Below, piece after piece: positions 7,831-18,201 of a stretch of 64,000 nucleotides of DNA. Where the stretch lies: positions 3,286,001 to 3,350,000 of the forward strand of contig NZ_CP020469.1 in the NCBI RefSeq assembly GCF_003031405.1, written 5' to 3'. Under the pieces are notes generated by a model. The model worked only from the letters and a program-made list of their open reading frames with translations, ran no database searches and was not told where the DNA came from. The stretch comes from Halomonas sp. 'Soap Lake #6' (GTDB lineage Bacteria; Pseudomonadota; Gammaproteobacteria; Pseudomonadales; Halomonadaceae). The position numbers were made by a program, and so were the translations under genes. Position 1 is the first letter of the stretch; every line of letters starts with the position of its first letter.

Positions 7831-8889
7831 ATGCCCGCCTATTCACCGCCTGCAGTGCCTTTGGCATCCACCTATCGGCGCTTTATTGTTACTCGCCTAC
7901 TGATCGTCGCAGGCTTAGCGATCGCGCTGGTGTTGTCGCTACTTGCCGATATCGCCACCGGCCCAGCGCCCATCTCACTTAGTGAACTGATTACACTGAT
8001 TTTTGATGCCCACTCCCAAGGGCCTATTCAGCAGGCCATCGTTTGGGAGATCCGCATGCCTGCGGCGGTCATGGCGGTTCTGGTCGGAGCCACCCTTGGC
8101 TTAGCGGGGGCAGAGATGCAAACGGTACTGAATAACCCGCTAGCCAGCCCATTTACCCTGGGTGTTGGCGCGGCGGCAACCCTGGGCGCTTCGCTGGTGA
8201 TTGTTTTCAACCTCACCCTGTTTGGTTTGAATGCCCACTACGCCACCGCCTTAATGGCGTTTGTATTTGCGGCAGCCTCGATGCTAACCATCAATGCGCT
8301 GTCTCGTCTCTATGGCGCCAGCCGCGAGATTATTGTGCTGTTTGGTATCGCGCTGGTATTTGTGCTGAACGCCCTGGTCGCGCTACTGCAGTTGATTGCC
8401 AGCCCGGATGCATTGCAGCAATTGGTGTTCTGGACCATGGGCAGCCTGTCCCGCGCCTCCTGGGAAACAGTGGCCATCGTGGCTGTGGTGCTAGCTGTTT
8501 GCCTGCCCTTTTCACTGCGCAGCGCCTGGGCAATGACCGCTCTGCGCTCAGGTGACGAGCACGCCCGCAGCTTTGGCATTGCGGTTGAGCGGTTGCGGCT
8601 AATCTCGCTACTGAGGGTGAGCCTACTCGCCGCCGCGGCAGTAGCGTTTGTGGGCACCATTGGCTTTATTGGGCTGGTAGGCCCGCATATGGCGCGACTG
8701 GCACTGGGTGAAGATCATCGCTTTTACCTGCCGGGCAGCGCTTTGGCCGGGGCATTAGTACTTTCACTCGCCTCTATCGCCAGTAAAACTCTGGTCGATG
8801 GGCTGGTACTGCCGGTGGGTTTAGTGACATCACTGGTGGGCATTCCCTTCTTTATGGCGTTGATCATGATGCAGGGGCGAGCGCGATGA
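7831..8889 (+). CDS. FecCD/BtuC-type iron-siderophore ABC transporter permease
   Basis: 352 residues from ATG 7831 and rich in membrane segments. Family landmarks include EIRMPAAVMAVLVGATLGLAGAEMQ rendered here as several short blocks (RMPAAVMAVLVGA, GLAGAEMQTVLNNPLA) and the C-terminal FIGLVGPHMARL. A further 22 codons are open upstream (ATG 7765) but neither start has a clear ribosome site; normal family length favours 7831. It overlaps the ATPase gene by ATGA. It forms the inner-membrane channel for ferric siderophore or related chelate, together with the ATPase, the binding protein and the TonB receptor downstream. Confidence 0.92.
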   Translation: MPAYSPPAVPLASTYRRFIVTRLLIVAGLAIALVLSLLADIATGPAPISLSELITLIFDAHSQGPIQQAIVWEIRMPAAVMAVLVGATLGLAGAEMQTVLNNPLASPFTLGVGAAATLGASLVIVFNLTLFGLNAHYATALMAFVFAAASMLTINALSRLYGASREIIVLFGIALVFVLNALVALLQLIASPDALQQLVFWTMGSLSRASWETVAIVAVVLAVCLPFSLRSAWAMTALRSGDEHARSFGIAVERLRLISLLRVSLLAAAAVAFVGTIGFIGLVGPHMARLALGEDHRFYLPGSALAGALVLSLASIASKTLVDGLVLPVGLVTSLVGIPFFMALIMMQGRAR

Positions 8890-9683
8890 GTGCAGGTTTT
8901 ACCCTCAATAATTTCTCTACCGGTTATCGCAAACGGCGCGTCTTTGAGCAACTAAGTTTGCCCACGCTGCCACCTGGATCGCTGGTCGCGGTGCTGGGCC
9001 CCAATGCGGTGGGTAAATCGACCCTGCTGAAAGCCATCGCAGGGCTGCTACCGGCTAGCGGAGAGTTACAGCTTAATGATATCGACCTTGCCAGCCTCAG
9101 CGGTGCAGCCAGAATGCGCCATGTGGGCTACTTACCGCAAACCCTTCCTCAGGCCACCACGCTAGTGGCCTACGAAGCAGTACTTAGCGCCTGCCGGGCC
9201 GTACGCCCCGACCTAAGCCGTACAGCAATTGAGGCGTTAATTGAGCGGGTTTTCGATGCGCTCGCTATTCGCCCACTGGCTCTGCGCCCACTCAGCGAGC
9301 TCTCCGGTGGTCAACGCCAGATGGTTGGTTTGGCCCAAGCGATTGCCCGCCAGCCTTCACTATTACTGCTGGATGAACCCACCAGCGCGCTGGATCTACG
9401 CTGGCAGTTGGCGCTGATCGATACCGTGCGCGCAGTCATTGCCGAACGTCAGGCAGTCTGCCTAATGGCGATTCACGATATCAATCTGGCGCTGCGCTTT
9501 TGCGATCAGGTGCTGCTGTTTGGCACTGGCGGGCTACTGGCCGCTGGTGATCCACACACGGTGATTACGCCCGACGTTCTGCACGCCGCTTACGGGGTAG
9601 AGTCACGTGTTGAGCGCTGCTCGCTGGGCCGACCAATAGTGCTAAGTGATCGCGTCAGCGAACTCCCGGCGACCTCAATTTAG
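8886..9683 (+). CDS. Iron-siderophore ABC transporter ATP-binding protein (FecE/FepC type)
   Basis: 265 residues with all ABC motifs in order: Walker A GPNAVGKSTLL (about residue 38), Q-loop LPQTLPQ, signature LSGGQRQM, Walker B LLLLDEPTSALD and H-loop AIHD. The start overlaps the permease stop (ATGA), giving translational coupling. It energises uptake of the chelate through the adjacent permease. The C-terminal 40 residues are typical of the FecE/HmuV group. Confidence 0.95.
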   Translation: MSAGFTLNNFSTGYRKRRVFEQLSLPTLPPGSLVAVLGPNAVGKSTLLKAIAGLLPASGELQLNDIDLASLSGAARMRHVGYLPQTLPQATTLVAYEAVLSACRAVRPDLSRTAIEALIERVFDALAIRPLALRPLSELSGGQRQMVGLAQAIARQPSLLLLDEPTSALDLRWQLALIDTVRAVIAERQAVCLMAIHDINLALRFCDQVLLFGTGGLLAAGDPHTVITPDVLHAAYGVESRVERCSLGRPIVLSDRVSELPATSI

Positions 9684-9692
9684 GATAACAAA

Positions 9693-10841
9693 ATGCGCCG
9701 CTTGGTTATTCATCTGCTGTGTTGGTGGAGTTTGTTAAGCGTTGCCACATGCTGGGCAGCCGAGACATTCGAGGGCTTCCCTAAACAGGTTACTGATTTA
9801 GCAGGCCGTCAGGTGATGCTTGAAGCACCGCCTACACGGCTGTTTCTTACCCAACCGCGCCAACTCTATTCTCTGGCAACGCTACTGGATGACCCTACCA
9901 CCCTCCTGGCGGGCTGGGCCTATCCCCTGACGGTGTTTGATCCGGCCATGGCTCAGCGCTTTGCCACCCAGTGGCCCGCACTCGACCAACTACCTGCCCT
10001 GTCACTCGCACCGACGCCACAACTCGATAGCGAAGCGCTGCTGAACCTGGCCCCAGACTTAGTACTGTTTGATCTCTCCCGCGCGGGCAGTATGAGAGGC
10101 TCACCGCTGGCACGGCTGCTTGATGAGCTGGGCATTGACTACCTATTTATCGACTTTAACCGCCACCCGCTGGAAAACACGCCTAAAAGCCTTGCCCTGC
10201 TCGGCGAGGTACTCAATGCAACACCCCGCGCCAACGATATGGTAGCCCTGATTGAGCAGCGCTTAGCGCGCATCGACCAGCGTTTGGCAAATCTAGACAA
10301 AGAATCAGCAGCCGAGCCACCTACCGTGCTAATCAATATTGCCCCTGGAGTGAAAGTTGACTGCTGCCGCACCAACCTAAGAAACGGGCTGGCTGACTTA
10401 GTCAGCCGAGCGGGTGGCAATAATATTGCCGATGCACTAGCCCCCGGCGCATCGGCGACACTAAGCAACGAGTGGGTGCTAAGCCACCCGCCCGAGGTCG
10501 TTATTAATACCGCCGGCCAGTGGTCAGCGGGCGATGGCGTGCGTTCTGGGCTTACTGTTAACGCCCAGGATATTGCCCAGGATTTGCAGCACCTCAGCCA
10601 ATCACTGCCCGGCTGGGCGCATCTCAATGCCGTTAAAAATGGGCAGTTTTATGCCCTGTGGCACGAATTTCACCAAGGCCCTTTTTCTATCGTAGCGCTT
10701 GAGCGAATTGCCCAGTGGCTGCACCCCGAGCTGTTTAGTGATCTTGATCCGGCCGCCACTTTTGATGCTCTGCTACCCACTACACCCGCGCTTAGTCGCG
10801 ATGGCCAATTTTGGGGTGAGCTCGCCGATGCCACCCAATAA
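9693..10841 (+). CDS. Periplasmic iron-siderophore binding protein
   Basis: 382 residues. An N-terminal signal peptide (MRRLVIHLLCWWSLLSVATCWA) is followed by VTDLAGRQVMLEAPPTRLFL, the usual opening of cluster A-III helical-backbone binding proteins, and by DLVLFDLS. There is no lipobox at the expected cleavage site, so it is probably a soluble periplasmic protein. AGGA lies seven bases before the ATG and the gene sits 9 bp after the ATPase gene. It hands the substrate taken up by the downstream TonB receptor to the permease. Confidence 0.9.
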   Translation: MRRLVIHLLCWWSLLSVATCWAAETFEGFPKQVTDLAGRQVMLEAPPTRLFLTQPRQLYSLATLLDDPTTLLAGWAYPLTVFDPAMAQRFATQWPALDQLPALSLAPTPQLDSEALLNLAPDLVLFDLSRAGSMRGSPLARLLDELGIDYLFIDFNRHPLENTPKSLALLGEVLNATPRANDMVALIEQRLARIDQRLANLDKESAAEPPTVLINIAPGVKVDCCRTNLRNGLADLVSRAGGNNIADALAPGASATLSNEWVLSHPPEVVINTAGQWSAGDGVRSGLTVNAQDIAQDLQHLSQSLPGWAHLNAVKNGQFYALWHEFHQGPFSIVALERIAQWLHPELFSDLDPAATFDALLPTTPALSRDGQFWGELADATQ

Positions 10842-10900
10842 ATACTTTTGACTCTACTTTATTCATTCGCTTTCCATTCGCATAAGGACTCGCAACACCC

Positions 10901-13027
10901 ATGGCCCGCCCACTGCCCATCGCACTGTTGTCACCGCTGTTAGCACTCGTCCACCTACCCGCCGCTAATGCTCAGCAATCTAACGACACCACCACTGCAC
11001 AGCAAACCCAGCAGGAAACACTGGTGGTCACCTCGAATCGCCTTACCGATGTAGCGCCAAAGGGCTACCGTGCCCAGCGATCTAGCCTGGCTAGCGGGCA
11101 CCCTGTGTCGTTTCTGGAAGAGGCCCGCACTGTAGAGACTATCACCGCCCAGGTGATGAGCGACCACAATATCAACAGCCTTAGCGAAGCGATGACGATG
11201 GTTGCAGGTGTCACCGAAGGCAACAATATGGGCGGCACTGAAGATGGCTTTATCAAACGCGGCTTTGGTAGCAACAGCGATGGGTCGATTTTAATCGATG
11301 GCATTCGTCAGCCACGGGGCACGTTCTCCATGGCAACGGTGGATCGAGTCGAAGTCCTCAAAGGGCCTGCCTCGCTTTTCCAAGGCCAGCAAGATCCCGG
11401 CGGGGTGATTAATCTAATCACCAAACGCCCTGAGTATGAGTGGCAGCGCGAGATTAGCGCCGAAGCCTCTTCGTTTGGCGGCGGCAATACCAGTGTTGAT
11501 GTCACCGGGCCGATTGCCGACACCGGGCTGGCCTTCCGCTTTATCGTTCGCCATGAAGATAAGGACTCCTTTCGCGCCTTCGGTAACGACCGACGCACTA
11601 TTGTTGCTCCTTCGCTACGCTGGGAAGGCGGCGATAGCCGTGCACAGATCTCCTACGAGTATCGCGACTACAATTTAGATTTAGATCGCGGCACGGTAAT
11701 GATCAATGGCGCCCCCGCTAAGGTACCCAATGACCGCCGTTTCGATGAGCCCTGGTCGCGAGTATTTGGTCACGACGAAGCAGTCACCGCCTGGTGGGAG
11801 CAGGATATAAATGACAACTGGTCGACACGACTCACCTACGGCTGGAACCGCCGCCAGTATAGCGATGGCCAGCCCCGAGTGATGCGGGTCAATGAATCTA
11901 CCGGCGCACTCACTCGCCGTGCTGATGCCAACTACGGTTTTGATCGGCGCGTACAGTACACCGCCTGGGATACTACAGGTAGCGCCACTCTGGCAGGTAT
12001 GCGCCACGACCTCACCATCGGCGTGGATCATGAGCGCCAGCGGGATTATCTGGCCGAGGTGTATCGCGGCACGGCGGTGACCGATCAGAATGTATACGAC
12101 ATCAGTTACGGCGGCCTTAATCTGGATAGCAATAGCCTCAACACCTCACTAAGCCACCGATTAGATGAAGTGAATACTACCGGGGTGTATGTGAGTGACC
12201 GCTGGCACCTTAACGAGCGCTGGATACTGGGGCTAGGTGGACGTTATACCCACTATGAACAACTCGGCGGTCGCGGACAGAACTTCATTACTGAGACCGA
12301 TATTAGCGACAATATTTTCCTGCCGTCGCTCAGCCTACTGCATCGCCTAACCCCAGAGACCTCCGTTTACGCTAGCTACAGCGAAGCCTTTGTGCCCAAT
12401 GGCTCTGACAGCGATACAGGACAAACGCTAGACCCGGAGCATAGCAAGGGCAGTGAAATTGGGGTGAAGCATCTATGGAACGACCAGCTATCGCTGGCCG
12501 TTGCACTATTTGATATCCGCAAAGAGAATATTGCAGTCTCTGACAACGGTGTCACCCGCACAATAGGTGAAGCAGGCTCCCAGGGTGTGGAGCTAACGAT
12601 CTCCGGTCAGTTAACCGACCAGTTATCGCTATTGGGGTCTTATGCTTATACCGACACCGAAGTACTAAAAGACACTGCAGGCACTCAGGGCAACCGGCTC
12701 AGCAACGCCGCACGCCATACCGCCAACCTCTACTTAGCCCACGACCTAACCACTGCACCAGAGCTGGGTAACTGGCGTGTGGGCGGCGGTGTACGCTACG
12801 TGGGTAAACGCGAAGGCGATGCTAACAACAGCTTTCAGTTAGACGCTTATACCGTCGCCGATGCGTTTATCGGCTGGGATACCCCCTGGCTAGGCGATAA
12901 CCTGCACCTGCAGCTCAATGCCAAGAACCTATTTGATACTACTTACTACCCTTCAAGCGGCGGCAACACCCGGGTGGTAGTCGGCAATCCACTGGAAGTC
13001 AGCCTGCAGGCATCGGCTAGGTTTTAG
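10901..13027 (+). CDS. TonB-dependent siderophore receptor
   Basis: 708 residues. A signal peptide ends near AANAQQS; a TonB-box-like ETLVVTS follows. The plug domain (about residues 60-170) contains VDRVEVLKGPASLFQGQQDPGGVINLITKRP, a strong siderophore-receptor signature seen here as VEVLKGPASL and GGVINLITK. The rest is a 22-strand type barrel ending in a terminal Phe (SLQASARF), the Bam recognition signal. It lies 59 bp after the binding protein and ends at a strong terminator. The specific siderophore cannot be read from sequence. Confidence 0.95.
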   Translation: MARPLPIALLSPLLALVHLPAANAQQSNDTTTAQQTQQETLVVTSNRLTDVAPKGYRAQRSSLASGHPVSFLEEARTVETITAQVMSDHNINSLSEAMTMVAGVTEGNNMGGTEDGFIKRGFGSNSDGSILIDGIRQPRGTFSMATVDRVEVLKGPASLFQGQQDPGGVINLITKRPEYEWQREISAEASSFGGGNTSVDVTGPIADTGLAFRFIVRHEDKDSFRAFGNDRRTIVAPSLRWEGGDSRAQISYEYRDYNLDLDRGTVMINGAPAKVPNDRRFDEPWSRVFGHDEAVTAWWEQDINDNWSTRLTYGWNRRQYSDGQPRVMRVNESTGALTRRADANYGFDRRVQYTAWDTTGSATLAGMRHDLTIGVDHERQRDYLAEVYRGTAVTDQNVYDISYGGLNLDSNSLNTSLSHRLDEVNTTGVYVSDRWHLNERWILGLGGRYTHYEQLGGRGQNFITETDISDNIFLPSLSLLHRLTPETSVYASYSEAFVPNGSDSDTGQTLDPEHSKGSEIGVKHLWNDQLSLAVALFDIRKENIAVSDNGVTRTIGEAGSQGVELTISGQLTDQLSLLGSYAYTDTEVLKDTAGTQGNRLSNAARHTANLYLAHDLTTAPELGNWRVGGGVRYVGKREGDANNSFQLDAYTVADAFIGWDTPWLGDNLHLQLNAKNLFDTTYYPSSGGNTRVVVGNPLEVSLQASARF

Positions 13028-13054
13028 ATGTACTCCTCAATTGACTAAAGGCTT

Positions 13055-13087
13055 AATCAGCCGCTGTTTGCCAGCGGCTGATTTTTT
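13055..13087 (+). terminator. Intrinsic terminator of the iron-uptake operon
   Basis: AATCAGCCGCTG (13055-13066) and CAGCGGCTGATT (13072-13083) form a perfect 12-bp stem with a 5-base loop, followed by T residues, 28 bp after the receptor stop codon. Confidence 0.92.
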
Positions 13088-13125
13088 ATCCACCGTAAAT
13101 CAGTCAATCACGCATGATTAGCGCC

Positions 13126-16100
13126 TCAGTCAGTATTAACTCCCCCCGGTTTTACCTTCCCCCACTGCCCAACGCCTTCCGCAATTAAGCTTAGTTGGCG
13201 CACCACTAGGGCACCGGTCTCTTCATTGCCACCGGTGAGTTGCCGACGCTGGAATTCACGCTTGATATCTGCCCAGCGCTGTTTTTCTTCTTCACTCAAG
13301 GTGCCTCTAAGCTCTTTCAGCTTGAGTAGATTCTCTTCGGCCCCCTGGGTTAACAGCTGCGCTTCACCGACGTAGTGATCATCAATGATCGCATCAAGCT
13401 CGTCGTCGCTGAGGATCGGCGACATCTTCTCCGCCAAGCGATTCATATTGCGGTAGCTGCCCTGTAGCCGGAACGGCGGCTCGGTGCGGTACTCATCGGC
13501 CTGGGCGCTGGAGGCGATATACTGCTGATTAACGCGCAGTACCACTTCACGAGCTTTAAACATATTTTTCAGCACCGCGACGATCTCTTCACGCTCTGCG
13601 GCGCTATAGTCGTGTTCAAAGTCGGTGCTCGGCACCTCGCGGCCCATGGCAATATCAACAAAGCGGTAGAAATCATCCATGCCCCGCGTTGCCAAAGAGG
13701 CAAGCACCGTATTGGCACTCATGGAATTCTCGATGTAGGAGAGCGCAAACACCTCTTCCATACCGCTTAATACATCACCAAGGTTATAAACATCGGCGCG
13801 GTTGGCCAGCATATCGGGCACTTTAAACACATCGCCGCTTTCGGTGTAAGGGTTGCCCGCCATGGCGATACAGAAGCGCTTACCGCGCATATCGTAGGTC
13901 TTGGTGCGCCCGTTCCAGATACCGTCTACCCGCCGGCTGCCGTCGCATAACGAGATAAACTTCTGCAAAAACTCCGGGTGAGTATGCTGAATATCATCCA
14001 GATAGAGCATCACGTTGTTGCCCATCTCAAAGGCGAGGTTGAGCTTGATCAGCTCTGCCCGGGCGGTGGAGTGCGTAGCCGCGTCAGGATCCAGCGAGGT
14101 CACATCATGACCAAGGCTGGGGCAGTTAATCTTCATAAAGATCAGCCCCAGGCGATTCGCCACATACTCCATCAGGGTGGTTTTACCGTAGCCGGGGGGT
14201 GAGATCATCATCAGCAAACCGCTATTATCCGTTCGCCGCGTATCGCCTACCGTGCCCATCTGCTTAGCCAGGTTATCGCCAATAATGGGCAGGTAGCTTT
14301 CGGTAATCAGCTTGTTACGCACAAAGGAGTTCAGCGGTTTGGGCAGATACTCTTCGAGCCTCAACCGTTCCCGCTGCTCGCGTAAAATCAGTTGGCGACG
14401 CTCTTGTAGTGCCGTCCAGTCGCGTATAACGACCTGCTCATGGTGGCGCAACCGCTCCTGAAAGTCGTCTAGCTGAAGCGTGAGTTCCTGCTGCTCAAGC
14501 CGCCCATGCTGCCCCAGCAAGCCGCTAATGGTGAAGGCCAGCTCGACATTATGGGGCGCGGTGGCTAACCGGTCAGCCGTATTGAGCATGGCAATCGCTT
14601 CAGGCAGGTAGTGCAGCAACGCCTCTTGCTTGGCTTGCCCCGCGTGGGCCTGCAGCCAGTGGGAAGTGATCACCCAGCGGGCGCCAGGGTTACCCGCCAC
14701 CACGGCCAAGGCTTCTTGGAAGTGTGCGTAGTGCCCCTGCTGCTGCATGGAGGTGGTAAAGCTCTCCACCAGGCTGGCGGCATACTGGGTGACCGGAAAG
14801 CGCTCCCCCTCTTCAGCCAACTGGCGCACCAGAAAGTCAGTGGCACTGCTTATCTCACTCACCGAGCAGTTGATCTGTTGTGCCGATACAAAGGCACCCA
14901 GCTGCGGTTGTACTTCCTGGATCAAGGCGTTTAGCAGATCCTCGTTGTTCATAATGCGGCACAGAATGCCCGCCGATAGACAGCGGGCGCGCAGGTTACG
15001 GGTCGCCTCTTCATCATGAATACGGTCGGCCCAGAACAGCATCGCCAGCGCCCGGGGCAGTGGCCCAAAGCCTAGCAAACCGGCACTTTGGCGTGCTGGC
15101 CATAGGGTGCGTACGATTAGCGCGGCATCGTGATCGTGGATACCTTTTTCGTAGCTTTCGCGGTAGCGCGGAGAGGCAAAATTGGCAATCTGGCGCTGCA
15201 GCTCACTGAAATCTTCCACATTAAGCGGCTTGGCACCGGGTTGCGCCAGCTCGCCCATAAAGCGATAGGCAAGGTACTCGGCGCGATAAACAGCGGGACT
15301 TTCGGACGGCAGCAGCATCCCCCAATAGTCTTGCAGTTCGGTCAGCCGCTCATCTTCCAGCGGCTCGTAATACTGGGTGCCCGTCAGGTGCAGCATGATA
15401 CGCTCTTGGCGCGGCACTAGGGTTAAGTCGAGATGCTGCTGGTTGACGCTGAAGCGGTGGCGCGGGCCTAAGCGAATAACATCGCCACCGGATTCATAGA
15501 TATCGGAACGGTCACGAACGCTACGCATGGCGGCGTCTTGAGAGGAGCGTAAACGCCCGGCGATATCGTCCGCCTCAAGGTTTCCACCCATCCCACGTAG
15601 CTCATCGACCATGCTACGCACTTTGCCCACCATGGCATCCGCCGCGAAGAAGCTATGTAGCTCTTCCAGGGTTTCAAAGCGTTCCGTGCGTCGCTCTACA
15701 TTGGCCAGAATTCGCTGACTGGCGTCGGTTAGGGTAGAGACGCGGCGTTGACGCTCATCCTGCAACTGTTGGCGACGTGCTTCGATGCTTTCGTGGGCAC
15801 TTTCTCGCTGTTCGAGAATAGTGGTCAAAAATTCATCAAATTCACCGAACTGACTCTCCAACTCCTGGAGTTGGTCGAGTATACGGGTCATTAGCTGATC
15901 GCAGTCATCAGGCTCCCGCAGCGCGCCGACACCATTGGCCAGGCTCTGCTCAAACAGCCGAATCTGGGCCGCAAACTGCGCCTGAGCCTCTGCACTCCCC
16001 TGCTCTCTTAAACGGATCTCAGCCTCGGAGCGCTGCTGATTAATCGAGGCGTAGATACTGGAGATATTCTCGGTGATCCGCGTTTGCTCGATGGCATCGC

Positions 16101-18054
16101 CGCCGGACATCGACGATAGCAGCCCTTGGATCATATCCAGGCCCGCGGTCAACTCACGGTAACGCCCTACGCACTCCGCCAACTGCTGGCGATTTTCCGC
16201 CTCCCCCACCTGCTCTTTTAGTGCTGCCAGGGTTTCCCGATAGCCGTCCAAGGCTTCCGGCTGAGCAAGAAAGCTGAAGGTCTGCTGGGTAAGCGACTGC
16301 TCCGCTTTATCCAGCGCTTGTTCCAACGCCTGCAAGCGCTGTTCATCCAGGTAGCGGCGCTCGCGTAGCGCCATTAGCCGCCCACGATGGTCGCGTAAGT
16401 GCTTCAGGTAGGTGACGAATAGGTCGGGGGTTTTCCAACTGCTGGGCTTTAGCTCCCTCAGCAGCGCCGCCTGCTGTTGCTCAACCTCGTCTAGCGCCTG
16501 AGCAGTCTGAGCACGAATCGCCTGAACTTTCTCATACTCATCGAGCATCAGCTCAGCGGTGTGCTTTAGCTGCTCAAGCGCGGCGTGAATGGTTTTAAAG
16601 TCAGCTTCACCAATCCAGTGGAACTGGTTCAGCGTGCGGTCCACTCGACGAATAATGGCGTTAAAGTGCCGCTCAGATGCCTGCTGCTCGTTAGTGAGAT
16701 GCACAATGCTATTGAGCTCGGCAATGCCACGCACCAGATCAGGGTTGCCGATTCGGCCTAGGGGCGTGTCGTTACGCACCGCATCCTGGGCATGGAAGCG
16801 CTCCGACATAAAGGGCGTTGCCCATACCTGAATGGGGTGTACCAGCGTCGGCTCATCTTCAGCATAAAAAATCGCCAGATGGCCGTTTTCAAGTATCGCC
16901 GCCCCATGCCCCACCATGGGGGTATCGACCTGCTTGCGAATCAAGTTATAGCGGTAAAGCACCACCTGCCCGGTTTGCGGCGCGTAGAAGATATACAGAA
17001 CATCTTCGCCGTTTGGCGAACGCACCATGCGCTTGAAACGCAGGTCTTCCTCGGGTACTTCGTAGGTGGTCAACTCACCGGTATTTAAATAGTAGCCTGA
17101 AGGGAAAATCAGGCCGTGGTTTTCTGGCAGCTCAACCACCGAGCCCGCCATGGCATCGACACGTTTAACGTGCTGCTCGCCACGATTAAAAACATAGTAG
17201 CGCCACTGTTTCTCATTGAAGGGCAAAATACGGATCAGCACCACCGCGCCGAGATCAGCATATTCAAAGGTGGCATCATCCAGCGACTGGGAGTCCGACT
17301 CTACAGGATCGGTAAAGATGCCTTCGCCGCTGCTGGTGTTGTTCTCAATCTTGAAAGTAATGTTGCCACGCAGGTTATCAACGAAGACGGTATCAAGGAT
17401 ATTCAGATGGGGGGCGCGGCCCTGCTCCTGCATATCCCGGCCTGCTGTTTGCCACGCAAAAGCGAAGCGGTCAGGAAAGGTCAGGTCGCGCTCACCGCGG
17501 TTATCGATATAGCGGCTCACCTCGCCGCTTGCAGCTAGCTCCCAGCGGAAGACACGCAGGTCGCTAAGCTTTTCACCTATTTGAAAAGCTATCAGCAGCT
17601 TGTTGTTAAGGGTGATCAGTTGAACCAGCGTGGCATGGCTGTAGTATTTCTGGAGTTCTTTGAAATCTTGAACAAAGCGGCTCTCGGTGAGGAAGCTATC
17701 CGCCATTGGCGCTTCGCTTAGCTCAAGCCCCTCTTCATCATCTTTAAGGTAGTAGAGCGCAAAGATATCGGTCGCTTCTAATGCTTTGCGCAGCCCCAAT
17801 TGCACATTGAAGCCAAACAGAATTTGCTCGCCAATGCGTACCATATCGCGAGCAATGGCGTTATTTTCGGTGCGTACACGAGCCCTACCCAGTAACGACA
17901 TGCTACTGCTACCGAAAACATCAGCGCGCGCTTCGTTCAACTCACCGACTGAAGTACTCAGCCCACGGCCCTGGGTTCTCAGCCGCTGTTGAATGGTTTC
18001 GAATGCGGTGCTTTCTCTGACGATGTTTTCAACCGAAGAGTGCTCCTTCGACAT
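13126..18054 (-). CDS. Giant AAA ATPase, 'DNA repair ATPase' type with DUF3686-like N-terminal part
   Basis: 1642 residues. The first ~480 residues resemble DUF3686, an apparently propeller-like region (motifs such as DVLYIFYAPQTGQVVLYRYN). About 480-870 is Glu/Gln/Arg-rich coiled coil. The C-terminal part holds one AAA module: Walker A PPGYGKTT near 1288, Walker B MLYLDDIQ near 1351, then a polar FCIAMAGNPYTESG sensor-like segment. Start chosen at ATG 18054, eight bases after AGGA. It is last in an operon with a flotillin and an OB-fold/NfeD-like membrane protein. The 'DNA repair' label comes from database naming of homologues; a role at flotillin-organised membrane is equally plausible. Confidence 0.8.
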   Translation of the reverse strand: MSKEHSSVENIVRESTAFETIQQRLRTQGRGLSTSVGELNEARADVFGSSSMSLLGRARVRTENNAIARDMVRIGEQILFGFNVQLGLRKALEATDIFALYYLKDDEEGLELSEAPMADSFLTESRFVQDFKELQKYYSHATLVQLITLNNKLLIAFQIGEKLSDLRVFRWELAASGEVSRYIDNRGERDLTFPDRFAFAWQTAGRDMQEQGRAPHLNILDTVFVDNLRGNITFKIENNTSSGEGIFTDPVESDSQSLDDATFEYADLGAVVLIRILPFNEKQWRYYVFNRGEQHVKRVDAMAGSVVELPENHGLIFPSGYYLNTGELTTYEVPEEDLRFKRMVRSPNGEDVLYIFYAPQTGQVVLYRYNLIRKQVDTPMVGHGAAILENGHLAIFYAEDEPTLVHPIQVWATPFMSERFHAQDAVRNDTPLGRIGNPDLVRGIAELNSIVHLTNEQQASERHFNAIIRRVDRTLNQFHWIGEADFKTIHAALEQLKHTAELMLDEYEKVQAIRAQTAQALDEVEQQQAALLRELKPSSWKTPDLFVTYLKHLRDHRGRLMALRERRYLDEQRLQALEQALDKAEQSLTQQTFSFLAQPEALDGYRETLAALKEQVGEAENRQQLAECVGRYRELTAGLDMIQGLLSSMSGGDAIEQTRITENISSIYASINQQRSEAEIRLREQGSAEAQAQFAAQIRLFEQSLANGVGALREPDDCDQLMTRILDQLQELESQFGEFDEFLTTILEQRESAHESIEARRQQLQDERQRRVSTLTDASQRILANVERRTERFETLEELHSFFAADAMVGKVRSMVDELRGMGGNLEADDIAGRLRSSQDAAMRSVRDRSDIYESGGDVIRLGPRHRFSVNQQHLDLTLVPRQERIMLHLTGTQYYEPLEDERLTELQDYWGMLLPSESPAVYRAEYLAYRFMGELAQPGAKPLNVEDFSELQRQIANFASPRYRESYEKGIHDHDAALIVRTLWPARQSAGLLGFGPLPRALAMLFWADRIHDEEATRNLRARCLSAGILCRIMNNEDLLNALIQEVQPQLGAFVSAQQINCSVSEISSATDFLVRQLAEEGERFPVTQYAASLVESFTTSMQQQGHYAHFQEALAVVAGNPGARWVITSHWLQAHAGQAKQEALLHYLPEAIAMLNTADRLATAPHNVELAFTISGLLGQHGRLEQQELTLQLDDFQERLRHHEQVVIRDWTALQERRQLILREQRERLRLEEYLPKPLNSFVRNKLITESYLPIIGDNLAKQMGTVGDTRRTDNSGLLMMISPPGYGKTTLMEYVANRLGLIFMKINCPSLGHDVTSLDPDAATHSTARAELIKLNLAFEMGNNVMLYLDDIQHTHPEFLQKFISLCDGSRRVDGIWNGRTKTYDMRGKRFCIAMAGNPYTESGDVFKVPDMLANRADVYNLGDVLSGMEEVFALSYIENSMSANTVLASLATRGMDDFYRFVDIAMGREVPSTDFEHDYSAAEREEIVAVLKNMFKAREVVLRVNQQYIASSAQADEYRTEPPFRLQGSYRNMNRLAEKMSPILSDDELDAIIDDHYVGEAQLLTQGAEENLLKLKELRGTLSEEEKQRWADIKREFQRRQLTGGNEETGALVVRQLSLIAEGVGQWGKVKPGGVNTD

Positions 18055-18091
18055 AGTATTCATCCTGAAAAAGTGCTCACTAGAAATAGCA

Positions 18092-18201
18092 AAGACCGCA
18101 ATGAAGTAACAGTTGCGGTCTTGGAAAGGTCACCGGCCGCTAGGCACGATATAGGCTAAGGTGAGGCAGCTCTCACAGAGAGCTGCCCTGCCTTTAGGCA
18201 G
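18092..18201. repeat. Three hairpins between flotillin and ATPase genes
   Basis: Perfect inverted repeats occur at 18092-18122 (AAGACCGCAA/TTGCGGTCTT, 11-base loop), 18165-18187 (GGCAGCTCTC/GAGAGCTGCC, 3-base loop) and 18188-18201 (CTGCC/GGCAG, overlapping the flotillin stop). None has a strong T-run on the minus strand, so they look like mRNA stabilising or processing elements, or partial terminators that lower expression of the ATPase. Confidence 0.65.
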
